DNA from: Metabacillus niabensis
Lineage (GTDB): Bacteria; Bacillota; Bacilli; Bacillales; Bacillaceae
Direction: 5' to 3'
Length of the DNA stretch: 64,000 nucleotides
Assembly: GCF_902829255.1 (NCBI RefSeq)
Contig: NZ_CADEPK010000021.1
Coordinates: 22,995 to 86,994, forward strand
In this document: piece after piece, positions 1 to 8,458 of the stretch
Layout: each line of letters begins with the position of its first letter
Numbering within the stretch: the stretch's first letter is position 1
Notes under the pieces: model-generated
Database searches by the model: none
Seen by the model: the letters and a program-made list of their open reading frames with translations, nothing else
What the model was told of the DNA's origin: nothing
Program-made: the position numbers and the translations under genes

Positions 1-787
1 TGTTGCCATTATCCTCGCTCTGATTTTTCTCGTACCATTTTATTTTGTCTTTATTAATTCAGTAAAAAGCTTTTCAGAGATCTTATTAGATGCAGCTGCG
101 TGGCCAAAGGAAATTTTATTTAGCAATTACGCGAAGGTATGGGAAATTATTAGCTTTGAGCATGCTTTCTTTAATTCCCTTATTATTACGGTAATAAGCA
201 TTGCTGGAATTGTCGTCATTAGCTCAATGGCTGCGTGGAAAATGGTGCGAACACCAGGAAAGGTAAGCAAATTTCTCTTTGTATTCTTTGTTTCTGCGAT
301 GGTCATTCCCTTTCAAACCGTGATGATCCCGCTTATGAAGCTTGGGGGCATGATGGGGATTATGAACAGCATTCCGGGAATTGTCATTATGTATTTTGGC
401 TTTGGGGTTTCTTTATCGCTTTTCCTGTTTCACGGTTTTGTTAAAACAATTCCACAGGAAATTGAAGAATCTGCTAGAGTAGATGGGTGTAGCCAATTCG
501 GAGTTTTTTGGAGAATTGTCTTCCCGCTATTAAAGCCGATTACCGTAACGGTTATCATTTTAAATACGCTGTGGATTTGGAATGATTACCTGCTTCCATT
601 ACTCGTGCTCCAGGATGCTGAACTGCGGACAATTCCATTAGCGACAAGCTCGTTCTTCGCTCAATATACGAAGCAATGGGATATGGGTCTAGCGGCATTA
701 GTACTAGGGATTGCACCAATTATCGTTTTCTTTCTGTTCTTGCAAAAGCATATTATTAAAGGTATTGCTGCTGGTTCGATTAAGTGA
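1..787 (+). CDS. Sugar ABC transporter permease, MalG/YesQ-like (5' end outside window)
   Basis: The reading frame is open from base 2 and has no start in the window, so this is the C-terminal ~260 residues of an inner-membrane permease. Several hydrophobic helices are visible. The cytoplasmic EAA loop that contacts the ATPase is present (EESARVDG followed by the F-x-x-I-x-x-P pattern). The protein ends in KGIAAGSIK, the usual tail of MalG-type permeases of CUT1 carbohydrate importers. The neighbours fit: a lipoprotein binding protein and a YesM/YesN-type sensor-regulator pair follow on the same strand, and a MalF-type partner is expected just left of the window. The sugar cannot be read from the sequence. 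Family assignment is secure; substrate is unknown. Confidence 0.9.
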   Translation, partial: VAIILALIFLVPFYFVFINSVKSFSEILLDAAAWPKEILFSNYAKVWEIISFEHAFFNSLIITVISIAGIVVISSMAAWKMVRTPGKVSKFLFVFFVSAMVIPFQTVMIPLMKLGGMMGIMNSIPGIVIMYFGFGVSLSLFLFHGFVKTIPQEIEESARVDGCSQFGVFWRIVFPLLKPITVTVIILNTLWIWNDYLLPLLVLQDAELRTIPLATSSFFAQYTKQWDMGLAALVLGIAPIIVFFLFLQKHIIKGIAAGSIK

Positions 788-799
788 GAGGGAGAGGAG

Positions 800-836
800 G
801 GGGACAGTCCCCACAATTGTTGTGGGGACTGTCCCC
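800..836. repeat. GGGGACAGTCCCC-type palindromic hairpin, copy 1
   Basis: A 17-bp perfect stem (800-816 with 820-836) closes a 3-nt TTG loop. Each arm contains GGGGACAGTCCCC or its complement. It is not followed by a T run, so it is not a standard terminator. A second copy with the same arms but a different loop lies 200 bp downstream. High GC against an AT-rich background and repetition of the same arms suggest a REP-like repetitive element; that interpretation is inference. Confidence 0.85.
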
Positions 837-1016
837 AAAAAGACGAATTTCTAGCGCGACAACCTCACTTTTCGCTTAAGAATAGGATGCAATTTGGCAG
901 TTTAGTATTAGTAAAAGCACGAATTATCATTGGTTACTCCACTAGCAGTTTATGAAAGGGAAGCAGCCTGTTTAAATGAAGTCATGGCCGTATGTAAAGT
1001 GGCTGTTTTAATTAAT

Positions 1017-1055
1017 GGGGGACAGTCCCCACTACCATCGTGGGGACTGTCCCCC
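1017..1055. repeat. GGGGACAGTCCCC-type palindromic hairpin, copy 2
   Basis: A 16-bp perfect stem (1017-1032 with 1040-1055) around a 7-nt loop. Its arms are identical to copy 1 for GGGGACAGTCCCCAC and its complement, with the loop changed. Six A residues follow, as in copy 1 (five A residues). It sits about 40 bases before the Shine-Dalgarno of the binding-protein gene, where it could affect readthrough from the permease gene. Confidence 0.85.
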
Positions 1056-1111
1056 AAAAAAGGGTCACTTTTATATAAAAGATAGATAACATAACAAGGA
1101 GGTCAATGGGG

Positions 1112-2416
1112 ATGAAGAAGCTCTTGCTCGTATGTTTATCGATGTTATTTTTGGTAGGGATGATTGTTGGGTGTAGTTCAGGGGGGAAGCTAGAAACAGG
1201 TGGGCAGTCTAATTCTAATTCTGATACGAATACAGATTCTGGTGATAATGGGGATGTTGTGACACTTAATTTATTTCAATTTAAAGTAGAGATTGCTGAC
1301 CAACTACAAGAAATGATTAATGAGTTTGAAAAGGAGCATCCGAATATAAAGGTAAAGCTTGAAAGTGTTGGTGGTGGCGCAGATTACGGTGCAGCGTTAA
1401 AGGCGAAATTTGCATCAGGTGAAGAGCCAGATATCTTTAACAATGGTGGCTTTAAAGAGCTTGAATTGTGGAAGGAGCATTTAGCGGATTTATCAAATGA
1501 GCCATGGGTTGAGCATGTTCTTCCAATTGGGAAGGTTCCGATGACGGGTGAGGATGGAAAGCTATACGGGATGCCTGTAAACCTTGAAGGATATGGCTTC
1601 GCCTATAACAAGGACTTATTCAAAAAGGCAGGAATTACAGAAACGCCGAAAACACTTAGTGAATTAAAAGAGGCAGCTCAAAAGCTTGAGGATGCAGGAA
1701 TAAAAGCATTTTCTGCAGGATATGGGGAATGGTGGGTTATTGGACAGCATTTATTAAACATTCCATTTGCCCAACAGGAAGACCCTTCAGCATTTATTGA
1801 TGGATTATATGATGGTTCAGTGAAATTTGCCGATAATGAGAAGTTTAAGCAATTCAAGGAAGTCATTGATACAGAAATAAAATATGCAACAGGAAATCCG
1901 CTCACAACCGATTATAATACACAAGTAACACTGTTTGCTTCAGGTGAAACAGCAATGCTTCAACAAGGTAACTGGACAGAAAATATGATTTATGAAGTGA
2001 ACCCTGAGATGAATATGGGCTTTATTCCAATCCCGCTTAACGATGATGCAAATCAAGATGTCTTACCAGTCGGTGTACCGAACAACTGGGTATTAAACAA
2101 AAACTCAGAGCATTTAGAGGAAGCGAAAACATTCCTAAACTGGATGGTATCCTCTGAAACAGGAAAACGCTATATTACTGAGGAGTTTGCCTTTATCCCA
2201 GCGTTTGATAATATTGAAGCATCTGGTTTAGGTGACTTAGGTAAAGAGGTATTAGAATATTCAAAAGCTGAAAAGACGATTCCATGGACTTGGTTTACAT
2301 GGCCAGATGGAGCAAACAAGGAATTTGCCGCTGCGATTCAGGAATATGCAGCAGGAAAAATCGATTATGATACATTGCTAGAAAAATTCCAAGCGACTTG
2401 GGACAATTTAAAGTAA
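1112..2416 (+). CDS. Extracellular solute-binding lipoprotein of a carbohydrate ABC transporter (family 1)
   Basis: 434 residues. A lipoprotein signal peptide is clear: MKK, a hydrophobic core, and a lipobox with the acylated cysteine at residue 21 (IVGC). A Ser/Gly/Asn/Asp-rich linker follows, then the periplasmic-binding fold typical of MalE-like family 1 proteins (TLNLFQFK start, DIFNNGG, GKLYGMPVN, PNNWVLNK). The protein would be anchored outside the membrane and deliver sugar to the permease upstream. ATG 1106 is also in frame, but the AAGGAGGT at 1096-1103 is spaced correctly only for ATG 1112. A terminator follows at once, so the downstream sensor/regulator genes probably have their own promoter. 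The ligand is unknown. Confidence 0.9.
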   Translation: MKKLLLVCLSMLFLVGMIVGCSSGGKLETGGQSNSNSDTNTDSGDNGDVVTLNLFQFKVEIADQLQEMINEFEKEHPNIKVKLESVGGGADYGAALKAKFASGEEPDIFNNGGFKELELWKEHLADLSNEPWVEHVLPIGKVPMTGEDGKLYGMPVNLEGYGFAYNKDLFKKAGITETPKTLSELKEAAQKLEDAGIKAFSAGYGEWWVIGQHLLNIPFAQQEDPSAFIDGLYDGSVKFADNEKFKQFKEVIDTEIKYATGNPLTTDYNTQVTLFASGETAMLQQGNWTENMIYEVNPEMNMGFIPIPLNDDANQDVLPVGVPNNWVLNKNSEHLEEAKTFLNWMVSSETGKRYITEEFAFIPAFDNIEASGLGDLGKEVLEYSKAEKTIPWTWFTWPDGANKEFAAAIQEYAAGKIDYDTLLEKFQATWDNLK

Positions 2417-2424
2417 AATAGAGA

Positions 2425-2457
2425 AAAAAGCATGCCATGACAGTCGGCATGCTTTTT
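2425..2457 (+). terminator. Rho-independent terminator after the binding-protein gene
   Basis: A 12-bp perfect stem AAAAAGCATGCC / GGCATGCTTTTT with a 9-nt loop and a terminal T5 tract starts 8 bases after the stop codon. Confidence 0.9.
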
Positions 2458-2526
2458 ATCTATACGAATGTTTTAAAGACAGCATGAATAATCATGATAA
2501 ATGTCGGTAAGGAGGTTCTTTTAGGA

Positions 2527-4344
2527 ATGTTCCGAACGAGTATACGAAATAAACTAATTGTTTTACTGCTCCTTATCACGATCGTTCCATTTGGGACCTC
2601 GATAGTGACAACTTATTTATATACGAAAGAGTCTTTAAAGGATAAATTTGTTGACGAAAACGTAAACCTGCTATATCAAGGGAAGTTGAATGTTGAAGGA
2701 TATATTGATGAGTTAAAAAATCTATCGCTATCGTTTTATACAAATATCGATTTTATGGCGTATTTACGAAATCCTGAGCTAGATGATGATTATCTTGCAA
2801 AGGAAACAGTGAAAAATGTCATTTTAACGATTCTTCACGCTGAGGAAAATATTAATCGCGTCAATATTGTATTTATAAAAGATGATCTAAATGTTTCCGT
2901 ATCCAAACGCTCAAGTGTTGTATTTTCACCATTCATTCAAGAGCTTGAAGCGGAAAATTACGAAAAAGCATTAAAAAATAAGTACTATGTGTACCTTGAG
3001 CCGATGCATGTTGTTCAAGGTGAAAAAGCAGCAAATGATAAACGGAACAAACGCGATATCTTTACGTTACACAGAGTGTTGCTTGATATTCCGTCAAACG
3101 ATTTATTAGGTTATATTTCATTAGATATTGCCCCGTCTCAAATTATTAATATAAGTGAGAAGCTTTATGTGAAGGACAAGGAAGAGTTTTATATTATTAG
3201 CTCAGAAGGAGAAATGATTTTTCAATCAAATAATAAGGTTTCTGAGGATGAGGCTTGGATTAAGAAATTAACCGCGTCGAAAAAACAAAGTGGGACGATG
3301 GAGCTTGAGACAGATTCCTTTCAAGGGTTAATGATTTATGACAGAACGTCTGAAGCTTCTGGAGGCTGGATATTAGCTAAACGTATTCCGTATACATCTG
3401 TTTTTGAAAGTGCCTTAAGTGTGGCGAAAATCAATATTCTTTTTGGGATTATTGGCTTATGTCTTGTTATTTTAGGTTCCTTTTTTGTTTCGTTTAAAAT
3501 CACTTCCCCAATTCGAATATTGCTGCAGCATATTAACAAGGTTGAAAAAGGCGATATGAATGTCGAATTTGTTCCGCTAGGAAAGGATGAAATCGGTGTA
3601 TTAGGTAATCGTTTTCAGGAAATGATCGGAAAAATTAATCAATTAATTAATCGTGAATACAAGCTTGAGCTTGAAAACAAAACGAATCAATTAAAGGTTT
3701 TGCAATCACAATTAAATCCTCATTTTTTATATAATGCTTTGCAGTCAATTGGAACGGTTGCCCTTAAAAATAAAGTGCCACAAATCTATACGCTTGTGAC
3801 CCATCTTTCGAAAATCATGAGGTATGGCATGAATATTGATGAGGATTTAGTTCCATTGGCAAAGGAGATTGATTACACAAAGGCCTATTTATTATTGCAA
3901 AGAGAACGATTTGGGGAGCAATTTACGTATTCGTTAAATTTTAAGGAAACGGATTTATCGATAACCGTTCCAAAAATGATTCTTCAGCCAATTATCGAAA
4001 ATTATTTTAAACATGGCTTTGACAGTCGAGCTGATTCAATTGGACAGCTGGCAGTTGAAGGAAAACGACAGGATGACATGTTCGTCATTACCATTCGGGA
4101 TAATGGAATTGGGATGAGTGAGAGTCGACTCGTTCAAATCAAACAAACATTAACAGATACACAGCAAGAAAGACCAACTAAAGGAACGAATATTGGATTG
4201 AAGAACGTCTATCTTCGGTTAAAGCTCTATTATGGTCAAAAAGGGACGCTTCATCTTGATAATCAAAAAGGTGGGGGAATTTACGTCTCAATTACATTTC
4301 CAATCGAAGCAAGGGGGATTTTGGATGAAGGCAATCATTATTGA
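2527..4344 (+). CDS. Sensor histidine kinase, YesM-like
   Basis: 605 residues, membrane-bound. A first transmembrane helix spans about 10-30, an extracellular sensor region runs to about 295, and a second helix spans about 300-325. A HAMP segment and the His_kinase domain of the LytS/YesM type follow, with the phospho-accepting histidine at residue 399 in QLNPHFLYNALQ. An HATPase domain follows (N-box IIENYFKHG, G-box DNGIGMS and GTNIGLKNV). YesM-type kinases sense extracellular sugars and act on an AraC-type regulator, here encoded immediately downstream with a 20-base overlap. Start choice: ATG 2527 lies 11 bases after AAGGAGG (2509-2515); the longer in-frame start at 2494 lies before that site. 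Confidence 0.92.
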   Translation: MFRTSIRNKLIVLLLLITIVPFGTSIVTTYLYTKESLKDKFVDENVNLLYQGKLNVEGYIDELKNLSLSFYTNIDFMAYLRNPELDDDYLAKETVKNVILTILHAEENINRVNIVFIKDDLNVSVSKRSSVVFSPFIQELEAENYEKALKNKYYVYLEPMHVVQGEKAANDKRNKRDIFTLHRVLLDIPSNDLLGYISLDIAPSQIINISEKLYVKDKEEFYIISSEGEMIFQSNNKVSEDEAWIKKLTASKKQSGTMELETDSFQGLMIYDRTSEASGGWILAKRIPYTSVFESALSVAKINILFGIIGLCLVILGSFFVSFKITSPIRILLQHINKVEKGDMNVEFVPLGKDEIGVLGNRFQEMIGKINQLINREYKLELENKTNQLKVLQSQLNPHFLYNALQSIGTVALKNKVPQIYTLVTHLSKIMRYGMNIDEDLVPLAKEIDYTKAYLLLQRERFGEQFTYSLNFKETDLSITVPKMILQPIIENYFKHGFDSRADSIGQLAVEGKRQDDMFVITIRDNGIGMSESRLVQIKQTLTDTQQERPTKGTNIGLKNVYLRLKLYYGQKGTLHLDNQKGGGIYVSITFPIEARGILDEGNHY

Positions 4345-5899
4345 TGATGAACAGCATGTGAGAGAGGGATTGCTCTTATTAGCGGATTGGGAACAATTTG
4401 GCATTACCGAAGTTTATGAGGCAAAGGATGGTGCAGAAGCGAAGGAGGAAATTACAAAGCATCGACCGGAAATTATTTTTACAGATATGAATATGCCGAA
4501 AGTAGATGGAATTGATTTATTAAAATGGCTCCATGAAAAGAACCTGCAAAGCAAGATTATCGTTGTCAGCGGGTATGATGATTACCACTATATGCGGAAT
4601 GCCCTTTGCTACGGAAGCTTTGACTATATATTAAAACCGATTGACCCAGTTATTTTACATGATACGTTAGCACGTGCAACAAGTGAATGGAAAAAACAAC
4701 AGGTTGCACGTGCCTCAACCTTGGAGGCGACAAGAGTCATAAATGAGGTGAAGCCGTTATATTGGGATCATCTTTTGACAAATTTACTTACTCATTCAGT
4801 CATTTCTCAAGAAACGGTCAACAAAATCCAAGCTGAATTTGCAATTAATCTAAAGCAGGTCAAATGCACAGTAGCTGTTTTAACCCTTGTTCCGATCATT
4901 CAAAAGGCATTTGGTGAGGATAAAAATTTAGCGTTTTTTACAATTTTAAATATTTGCAATGAAATCATTCAAGGGAAAAACAAACATGGAATTTGTTTTC
5001 GCAACGAGACAAAGGATAACGAAATTGTTATGTTCATGTGGGAAAAAAGTGACTATTTCATCTCGCAAATTCATGAATGTATTTATAGATGCTATCAAAT
5101 GAAGCTACCAATTGCCGTTGGTAAAGAATCACATTCATTGCAAGAATCATATCAATCTGCGCTTCTAGCATTGAAAAAGCATAACCTATTAGGGAAGAGC
5201 AATAATATCGCCTATTATCATGATATGGCAAAAAGCTCTCTCCTCCATTTATTTGATTATTCACAGGAGCTTATGTGGGCATTGCGCAGCGGAAGCATGG
5301 AAAAGGTAGATGAGATTTTACAAGGGTTATTTAACCGCTTGCAAATGAATAATGAGCTTTCGATGGAGCAAATTCAAGCTTGGGAAACACAATTTGAACA
5401 AATGCGTACGAACTGGCTAAAGGAATATAGCATTGATGAAGCAACCGTCTTATACAATGGTGTGAACTATTGGGAGGAGGATGGATTGTTTTCCTTTCAA
5501 AAATTTAAAGAGGAGAAACGAAAGGAATTTCATCAATTGCTAGAATTATTATCAAAAGTAAAATACCAAAAGGATAAAAATAGTATCCAAGAAATTGAAG
5601 CATATCTTCGAAATCATTATGATAAGGAAATTACTTTACAAGAGATCGCGGATCGCTTCTACTTAAGCAGAGAATATATCTCACGGAGATTTAGGCAGGA
5701 ATATGCTGATACCATTACAAATTACTTAACAAATATTCGGGTGATGAAAGCAAAGGAATTACTAGAAAACCCGCATCTGAAAATCTACGAGATTGCATTT
5801 ATGGTAGGTTATCAAAACGAAAAATATTTTAGTAAGGTGTTTAAAAAATCGACAGGATTCACACCAAATGAATACCGTGCTCAGGTTGTTTCGAAATAG
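4325..5899 (+). CDS. Response regulator with AraC-type DNA-binding domain, YesN-like
   Basis: 524 residues. The N-terminal receiver domain has the acidic pocket IIIDDE and the phospho-acceptor aspartate at residue 54 (FTDMNMP), with the conserved lysine in YILKPID. A long middle region of unknown fold follows. The C-terminal ~100 residues are two AraC helix-turn-helix motifs (ITLQEIADRFYLSREYISR and IYEIAFMVGYQNEKYFSKVF). It overlaps the kinase gene by 20 bases and is its cognate partner. It probably activates the adjacent sugar transporter genes; this is inferred from family and position. ATG 4325 starts the receiver domain exactly; the longer reading frame from 4232 only adds residues read out of frame from the kinase gene. 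Confidence 0.93.
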   Translation: MKAIIIDDEQHVREGLLLLADWEQFGITEVYEAKDGAEAKEEITKHRPEIIFTDMNMPKVDGIDLLKWLHEKNLQSKIIVVSGYDDYHYMRNALCYGSFDYILKPIDPVILHDTLARATSEWKKQQVARASTLEATRVINEVKPLYWDHLLTNLLTHSVISQETVNKIQAEFAINLKQVKCTVAVLTLVPIIQKAFGEDKNLAFFTILNICNEIIQGKNKHGICFRNETKDNEIVMFMWEKSDYFISQIHECIYRCYQMKLPIAVGKESHSLQESYQSALLALKKHNLLGKSNNIAYYHDMAKSSLLHLFDYSQELMWALRSGSMEKVDEILQGLFNRLQMNNELSMEQIQAWETQFEQMRTNWLKEYSIDEATVLYNGVNYWEEDGLFSFQKFKEEKRKEFHQLLELLSKVKYQKDKNSIQEIEAYLRNHYDKEITLQEIADRFYLSREYISRRFRQEYADTITNYLTNIRVMKAKELLENPHLKIYEIAFMVGYQNEKYFSKVFKKSTGFTPNEYRAQVVSK

Positions 5900-5985
5900 A
5901 AGGAACACACAATTAAGAGAAAAGCCAACATCTTTCCTCAGAAAATGAATAATATATAGAAACTTTATTTTCGAGGAGGGATTAT

Positions 5986-6258
5986 GTGAAGGATGTGAAT
6001 GTGCAAATAAAGGAGCTTGAATTAAAAATAAAAGACCTAGAACATCAAATAGACCGCCTTGAGGATAGATATTCTAACCAGCTTGATGAAAATGATATAC
6101 GTGCTGTCATTGACAAAGTGCTATCAGAAAAAGAATTTGCAACACCAAAGCAAGTAGAATCCTCAGTGAATGAAAGTCATCTTCAGCTAGTGAAATGGAT
6201 TATTGGAACAGGCATTAGTGTCGCAGCAGTTGTTGTGAGTATTTATCAATTCATATAA
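5986..6258 (+). CDS. Small coiled-coil protein with C-terminal membrane anchor
   Basis: 90 residues, starting at GTG 5986 (the ATG one base earlier meets TGA), with a GAGGAGGG Shine-Dalgarno at 5973-5980. Residues 1-35 are highly charged with a heptad pattern (IKELELKIKDLEHQIDRLED), predicting a coiled coil. Residues about 70-90 form one transmembrane helix (WIIGTGISVAAVVVSIYQFI). The layout resembles XhlA-like or DUF1640/CCDC90-like proteins, but the similarity is only architectural and I do not assign a function. It is followed directly by a terminator and stands alone between the regulator and manA. Confidence 0.75.
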   Translation: MKDVNVQIKELELKIKDLEHQIDRLEDRYSNQLDENDIRAVIDKVLSEKEFATPKQVESSVNESHLQLVKWIIGTGISVAAVVVSIYQFI

Positions 6259-6265
6259 AGAAAAG

Positions 6266-6297
6266 AAGAGGCTGCTTTTACCTTGAGCAGCCTCTTT
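6266..6297. terminator. Bidirectional terminator between the coiled-coil gene and manA
   Basis: An 11-bp perfect stem AAGAGGCTGCT / AGCAGCCTCTT with a 9-nt loop, flanked by an A run on the left and Ts on the right. It therefore serves the plus-strand small gene and the converging minus-strand manA. Confidence 0.85.
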
Positions 6298-6304
6298 CCT
6301 ATTA

Positions 6305-7252
6305 TTATAGATAAGAAGCAATTAAATCAGCATGTCCATTAAGTGTATATTGTCCAAACTCATATGGAAGCAGGAAGTGATCACCTTTTCTAAAGCTGTA
6401 GGTTGTCCCATTATGTGTAAGCTCACCATCACCATCTATTACACTGACTAATGTGAACGGCTTTTCCTGTGTTAATGTTGTCGTGCCTGAAAGCGTCCAT
6501 TTTTGTACAGTAAAATATGGACACTCTACATATGTAGTAATTTCAGCACCATCGATTTGTTCTGTTGTTGGTGTTACCTCTGTATGAGAAGACGGTGTTT
6601 GCGTTACTTCAATGCTTTTTTCGATATGTAGTTCACGTAAATTTCCTTCTGCATCCTTGCGGTTAAAGTCAAATACACGGTAAGTTGTATCAGAATTTTG
6701 CTGTGTTTCAAGGATGATTGTCCCAGCACCAATGGCATGAATTGTACCACTTGGAACAAAGAAGAAATCGCCAGGCTTAATTTTTACTCTGCGTAATAAT
6801 TTGTCCCATTCCCCATCTTCAATCATGCTCACTAATTCTTCCTTCGTTTTTGCATGATGGCCATAGATGATTTCAGCGCCCTCTTCACAATCAATGATAT
6901 ACCAGCATTCGGTTTTTCCTAGCTCACCGTTTTCGTGCTCGTTTGCATATTCATCATTAGGATGAACCTGAACAGATAGATCTTGATTTGCATCAAGAAT
7001 TTTCGTTAATAATGGGAAGCGATCACCTTCGATATGACCAAATAGCTCACGATGCTTTTCCCATAGCTCACCAAGGGTTACACCTTCATACTCACCATTT
7101 TTTACAACGCTTTGACCATTTGGATGTGCGGAAAATGCCCAGCACTCACCTGTTGTTTCAGTAGGGATCGTATAATGGAAGGAAGTTAATTTCGTTCCAC
7201 CCCAGATTCTATCTTTAAATATTGGATTAAAAAATAATGGCTCTTTACTCAT
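6305..7252 (-). CDS. manA: Mannose-6-phosphate isomerase, class I
   Basis: 315 residues, the usual length of the Bacillus ManA/Pmi/YvyI group. It interconverts mannose-6-phosphate and fructose-6-phosphate in the cytoplasm. The cupin metal-binding elements are visible: Gln and His in SVQVHPNDEYA, Glu in LGKTECWYII, and a His in PSGTIHAIGAG. The N-terminal signature DRIWGGTKL is also typical. AAAGGAGGT precedes the ATG. It is monocistronic, with a terminator shared with the preceding convergent gene. A role in supplying mannose-derived sugars to polysaccharides is possible, but nothing here links it to the pel locus. Confidence 0.95.
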   Translation of the reverse strand: MSKEPLFFNPIFKDRIWGGTKLTSFHYTIPTETTGECWAFSAHPNGQSVVKNGEYEGVTLGELWEKHRELFGHIEGDRFPLLTKILDANQDLSVQVHPNDEYANEHENGELGKTECWYIIDCEEGAEIIYGHHAKTKEELVSMIEDGEWDKLLRRVKIKPGDFFFVPSGTIHAIGAGTIILETQQNSDTTYRVFDFNRKDAEGNLRELHIEKSIEVTQTPSSHTEVTPTTEQIDGAEITTYVECPYFTVQKWTLSGTTTLTQEKPFTLVSVIDGDGELTHNGTTYSFRKGDHFLLPYEFGQYTLNGHADLIASYL

Positions 7253-7486
7253 TCTCCAATACCTCCTTTATCATTTTACTTTATCTATTAGTTTATTTGT
7301 TACTTTATCTATTTTAGTAAATAATGTGGATTTGGACAATTTATTTTCGAAACATAAGAGTTATTTTAGTCGAATTTTAAGATGTTCGCAAAAAAACCTT
7401 GCGAAGCAGCATTTCTAGTTATATACTATTAAAGTATCTTTTTTGACGATTATCGACAAAAATCATTGGGATTTTTAAAAAATATG

Positions 7487-7515
7487 TTGATTCTAGTAAA
7501 GATAACTGCTATAAT
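7487..7515 (+). promoter_or_regulatory. SigmaA-type promoter of the tRNA-Gly gene
   Basis: TTGATT (7487-7492) and a perfect TATAAT (7510-7515) are separated by exactly 17 bases and lie 21 bases before the tRNA. Confidence 0.75.
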
Positions 7516-7536
7516 ATTATACATGTCACATCACAT

Positions 7537-7610
7537 GCGGGTGTAGTTTAGTGGTAAAACCTCAGCCTTCCAAGCTGATGATGAGGGTTCGATTCCCTTC
7601 ACCCGCTCCA
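7537..7610 (+). tRNA. tRNA-Gly (anticodon TCC)
   Basis: 74 bases including an encoded CCA. The acceptor stem GCGGGTG pairs with CACCCGC (7600-7606). The anticodon stem TCAGC/GCTGA holds the 7-base loop CTTCCAA, giving anticodon TCC. The T arm carries GGTTCGATTCC. It reads GGA/GGG glycine codons. It has its own promoter and terminator and is a single-gene unit. Confidence 0.97.
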
Positions 7611-7627
7611 TACATAATACTGGTTGC

Positions 7628-7672
7628 AACGCAGTGTTTCGTTTCTTAGATAAACGAGGCATTGCGTTTTTT
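7628..7672 (+). terminator. Terminator of the tRNA-Gly gene
   Basis: A 17-bp stem (7628-7644 with 7652-7668, including G-T pairs) followed by a six-base T tract, 17 bases downstream of the tRNA CCA end. Confidence 0.85.
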
Positions 7673-7716
7673 AATGTGAAAAAGAGGTGAAGGCTTAATG
7701 CCAATCACCTTAAAGC

Positions 7717-8379
7717 TTAATAAATATCGAATGTAGCCTCGCCGCCATGTATTTGGGTAAACATTTTCGCCAATGCTTGTAACAACTGAGCAGCATCCTC
7801 TTTTGCTTGGGAAGGCTGCAAATAGACGAGATGTAACGCATCGGTCGTGCTTGTTGAGACGGCTGTTCGCTTTGAATCAACATAAGGGCTGCCAAATGGT
7901 CCGTCTTCATCAACAGATACAAGCTTTTTTGCCATTGAAACGTCACGACCATTGATGGCAAGATATGTCGCTTGATCTGTTCCAATTTCAATGCTAACAT
8001 TACCTTTTATTTGCTTAACATCATATATTCCTAGAGGAATTTGATATTGAAGTGATAGAAAATTATTTAAATCAACTGCAGAGTTCACATAGTCTAAATA
8101 TTGCTGCTTTTGGACACGGCGATATAACGCTTCACTTGATGGACGATATCTCGACGGATCTGTTCCGATCGTTTTAAATAATTTTCGCCATTCATTAATT
8201 GCAGGTACTTCAGTGATCTTTTTGTCAGCATAATCAAAGTATAATGATTCTTGAAATAAACGTAATCGTCCCTTTAGCATTTGCGGTGATTCGGAGACTT
8301 GAATATTTTGATAATGAACGACACCTAGCTGAAAATCATTGACTAGCTGTTTAATCTTTTGGCTAATTTGAATTTCCAT
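7717..8379 (-). CDS. B3/B4 tRNA-binding-domain protein
   Basis: 220 residues matching free-standing B3/B4 domain proteins, the domain otherwise found in the phenylalanyl-tRNA synthetase beta chain. Typical features are the central FKTIGTDPSRYRPSSEAL segment and VNSAVDLNNFLSLQYQIPLGIYD. It is far too short for PheT and has no catalytic or anticodon-binding parts. Such proteins are presumed to act on mischarged or free aminoacyl groups, but the activity of this subgroup is not established. A good Shine-Dalgarno (GGAGGTAATAA) precedes ATG. It is divergent from queG with a short shared promoter region. Confidence 0.82.
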   Translation of the reverse strand: MEIQISQKIKQLVNDFQLGVVHYQNIQVSESPQMLKGRLRLFQESLYFDYADKKITEVPAINEWRKLFKTIGTDPSRYRPSSEALYRRVQKQQYLDYVNSAVDLNNFLSLQYQIPLGIYDVKQIKGNVSIEIGTDQATYLAINGRDVSMAKKLVSVDEDGPFGSPYVDSKRTAVSTSTTDALHLVYLQPSQAKEDAAQLLQALAKMFTQIHGGEATFDIY

Positions 8380-8458
8380 TTATTATTACCTCCACAATGT
8401 TCGTACCTTTATTTTATCATAGATGAAGCAAAGTCTTTAAAAGGAAGGGGGAGAAGTG

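Larger units (their letters stand above)
788..1111. other. Intergenic region with two near-identical GC-rich hairpins
   Basis: No convincing gene is present between the permease stop and the binding-protein start. The stretch holds two strongly matching palindromes (800-836 and 1017-1055, listed separately) bracketing about 180 bases of unremarkable AT-rich sequence. The binding-protein Shine-Dalgarno (AAGGAGGT, 1096-1103) closes the region. The gap is unusually long for genes that are normally one operon, so the hairpins may reduce or separate transcription. Confidence 0.6.

Noticed and set aside
7717..8379. B3/B4 protein as a fragment of pheT
   Set aside because: It has its own start and ribosome site and the normal length of free-standing B3/B4 proteins, so it is not a broken synthetase gene.
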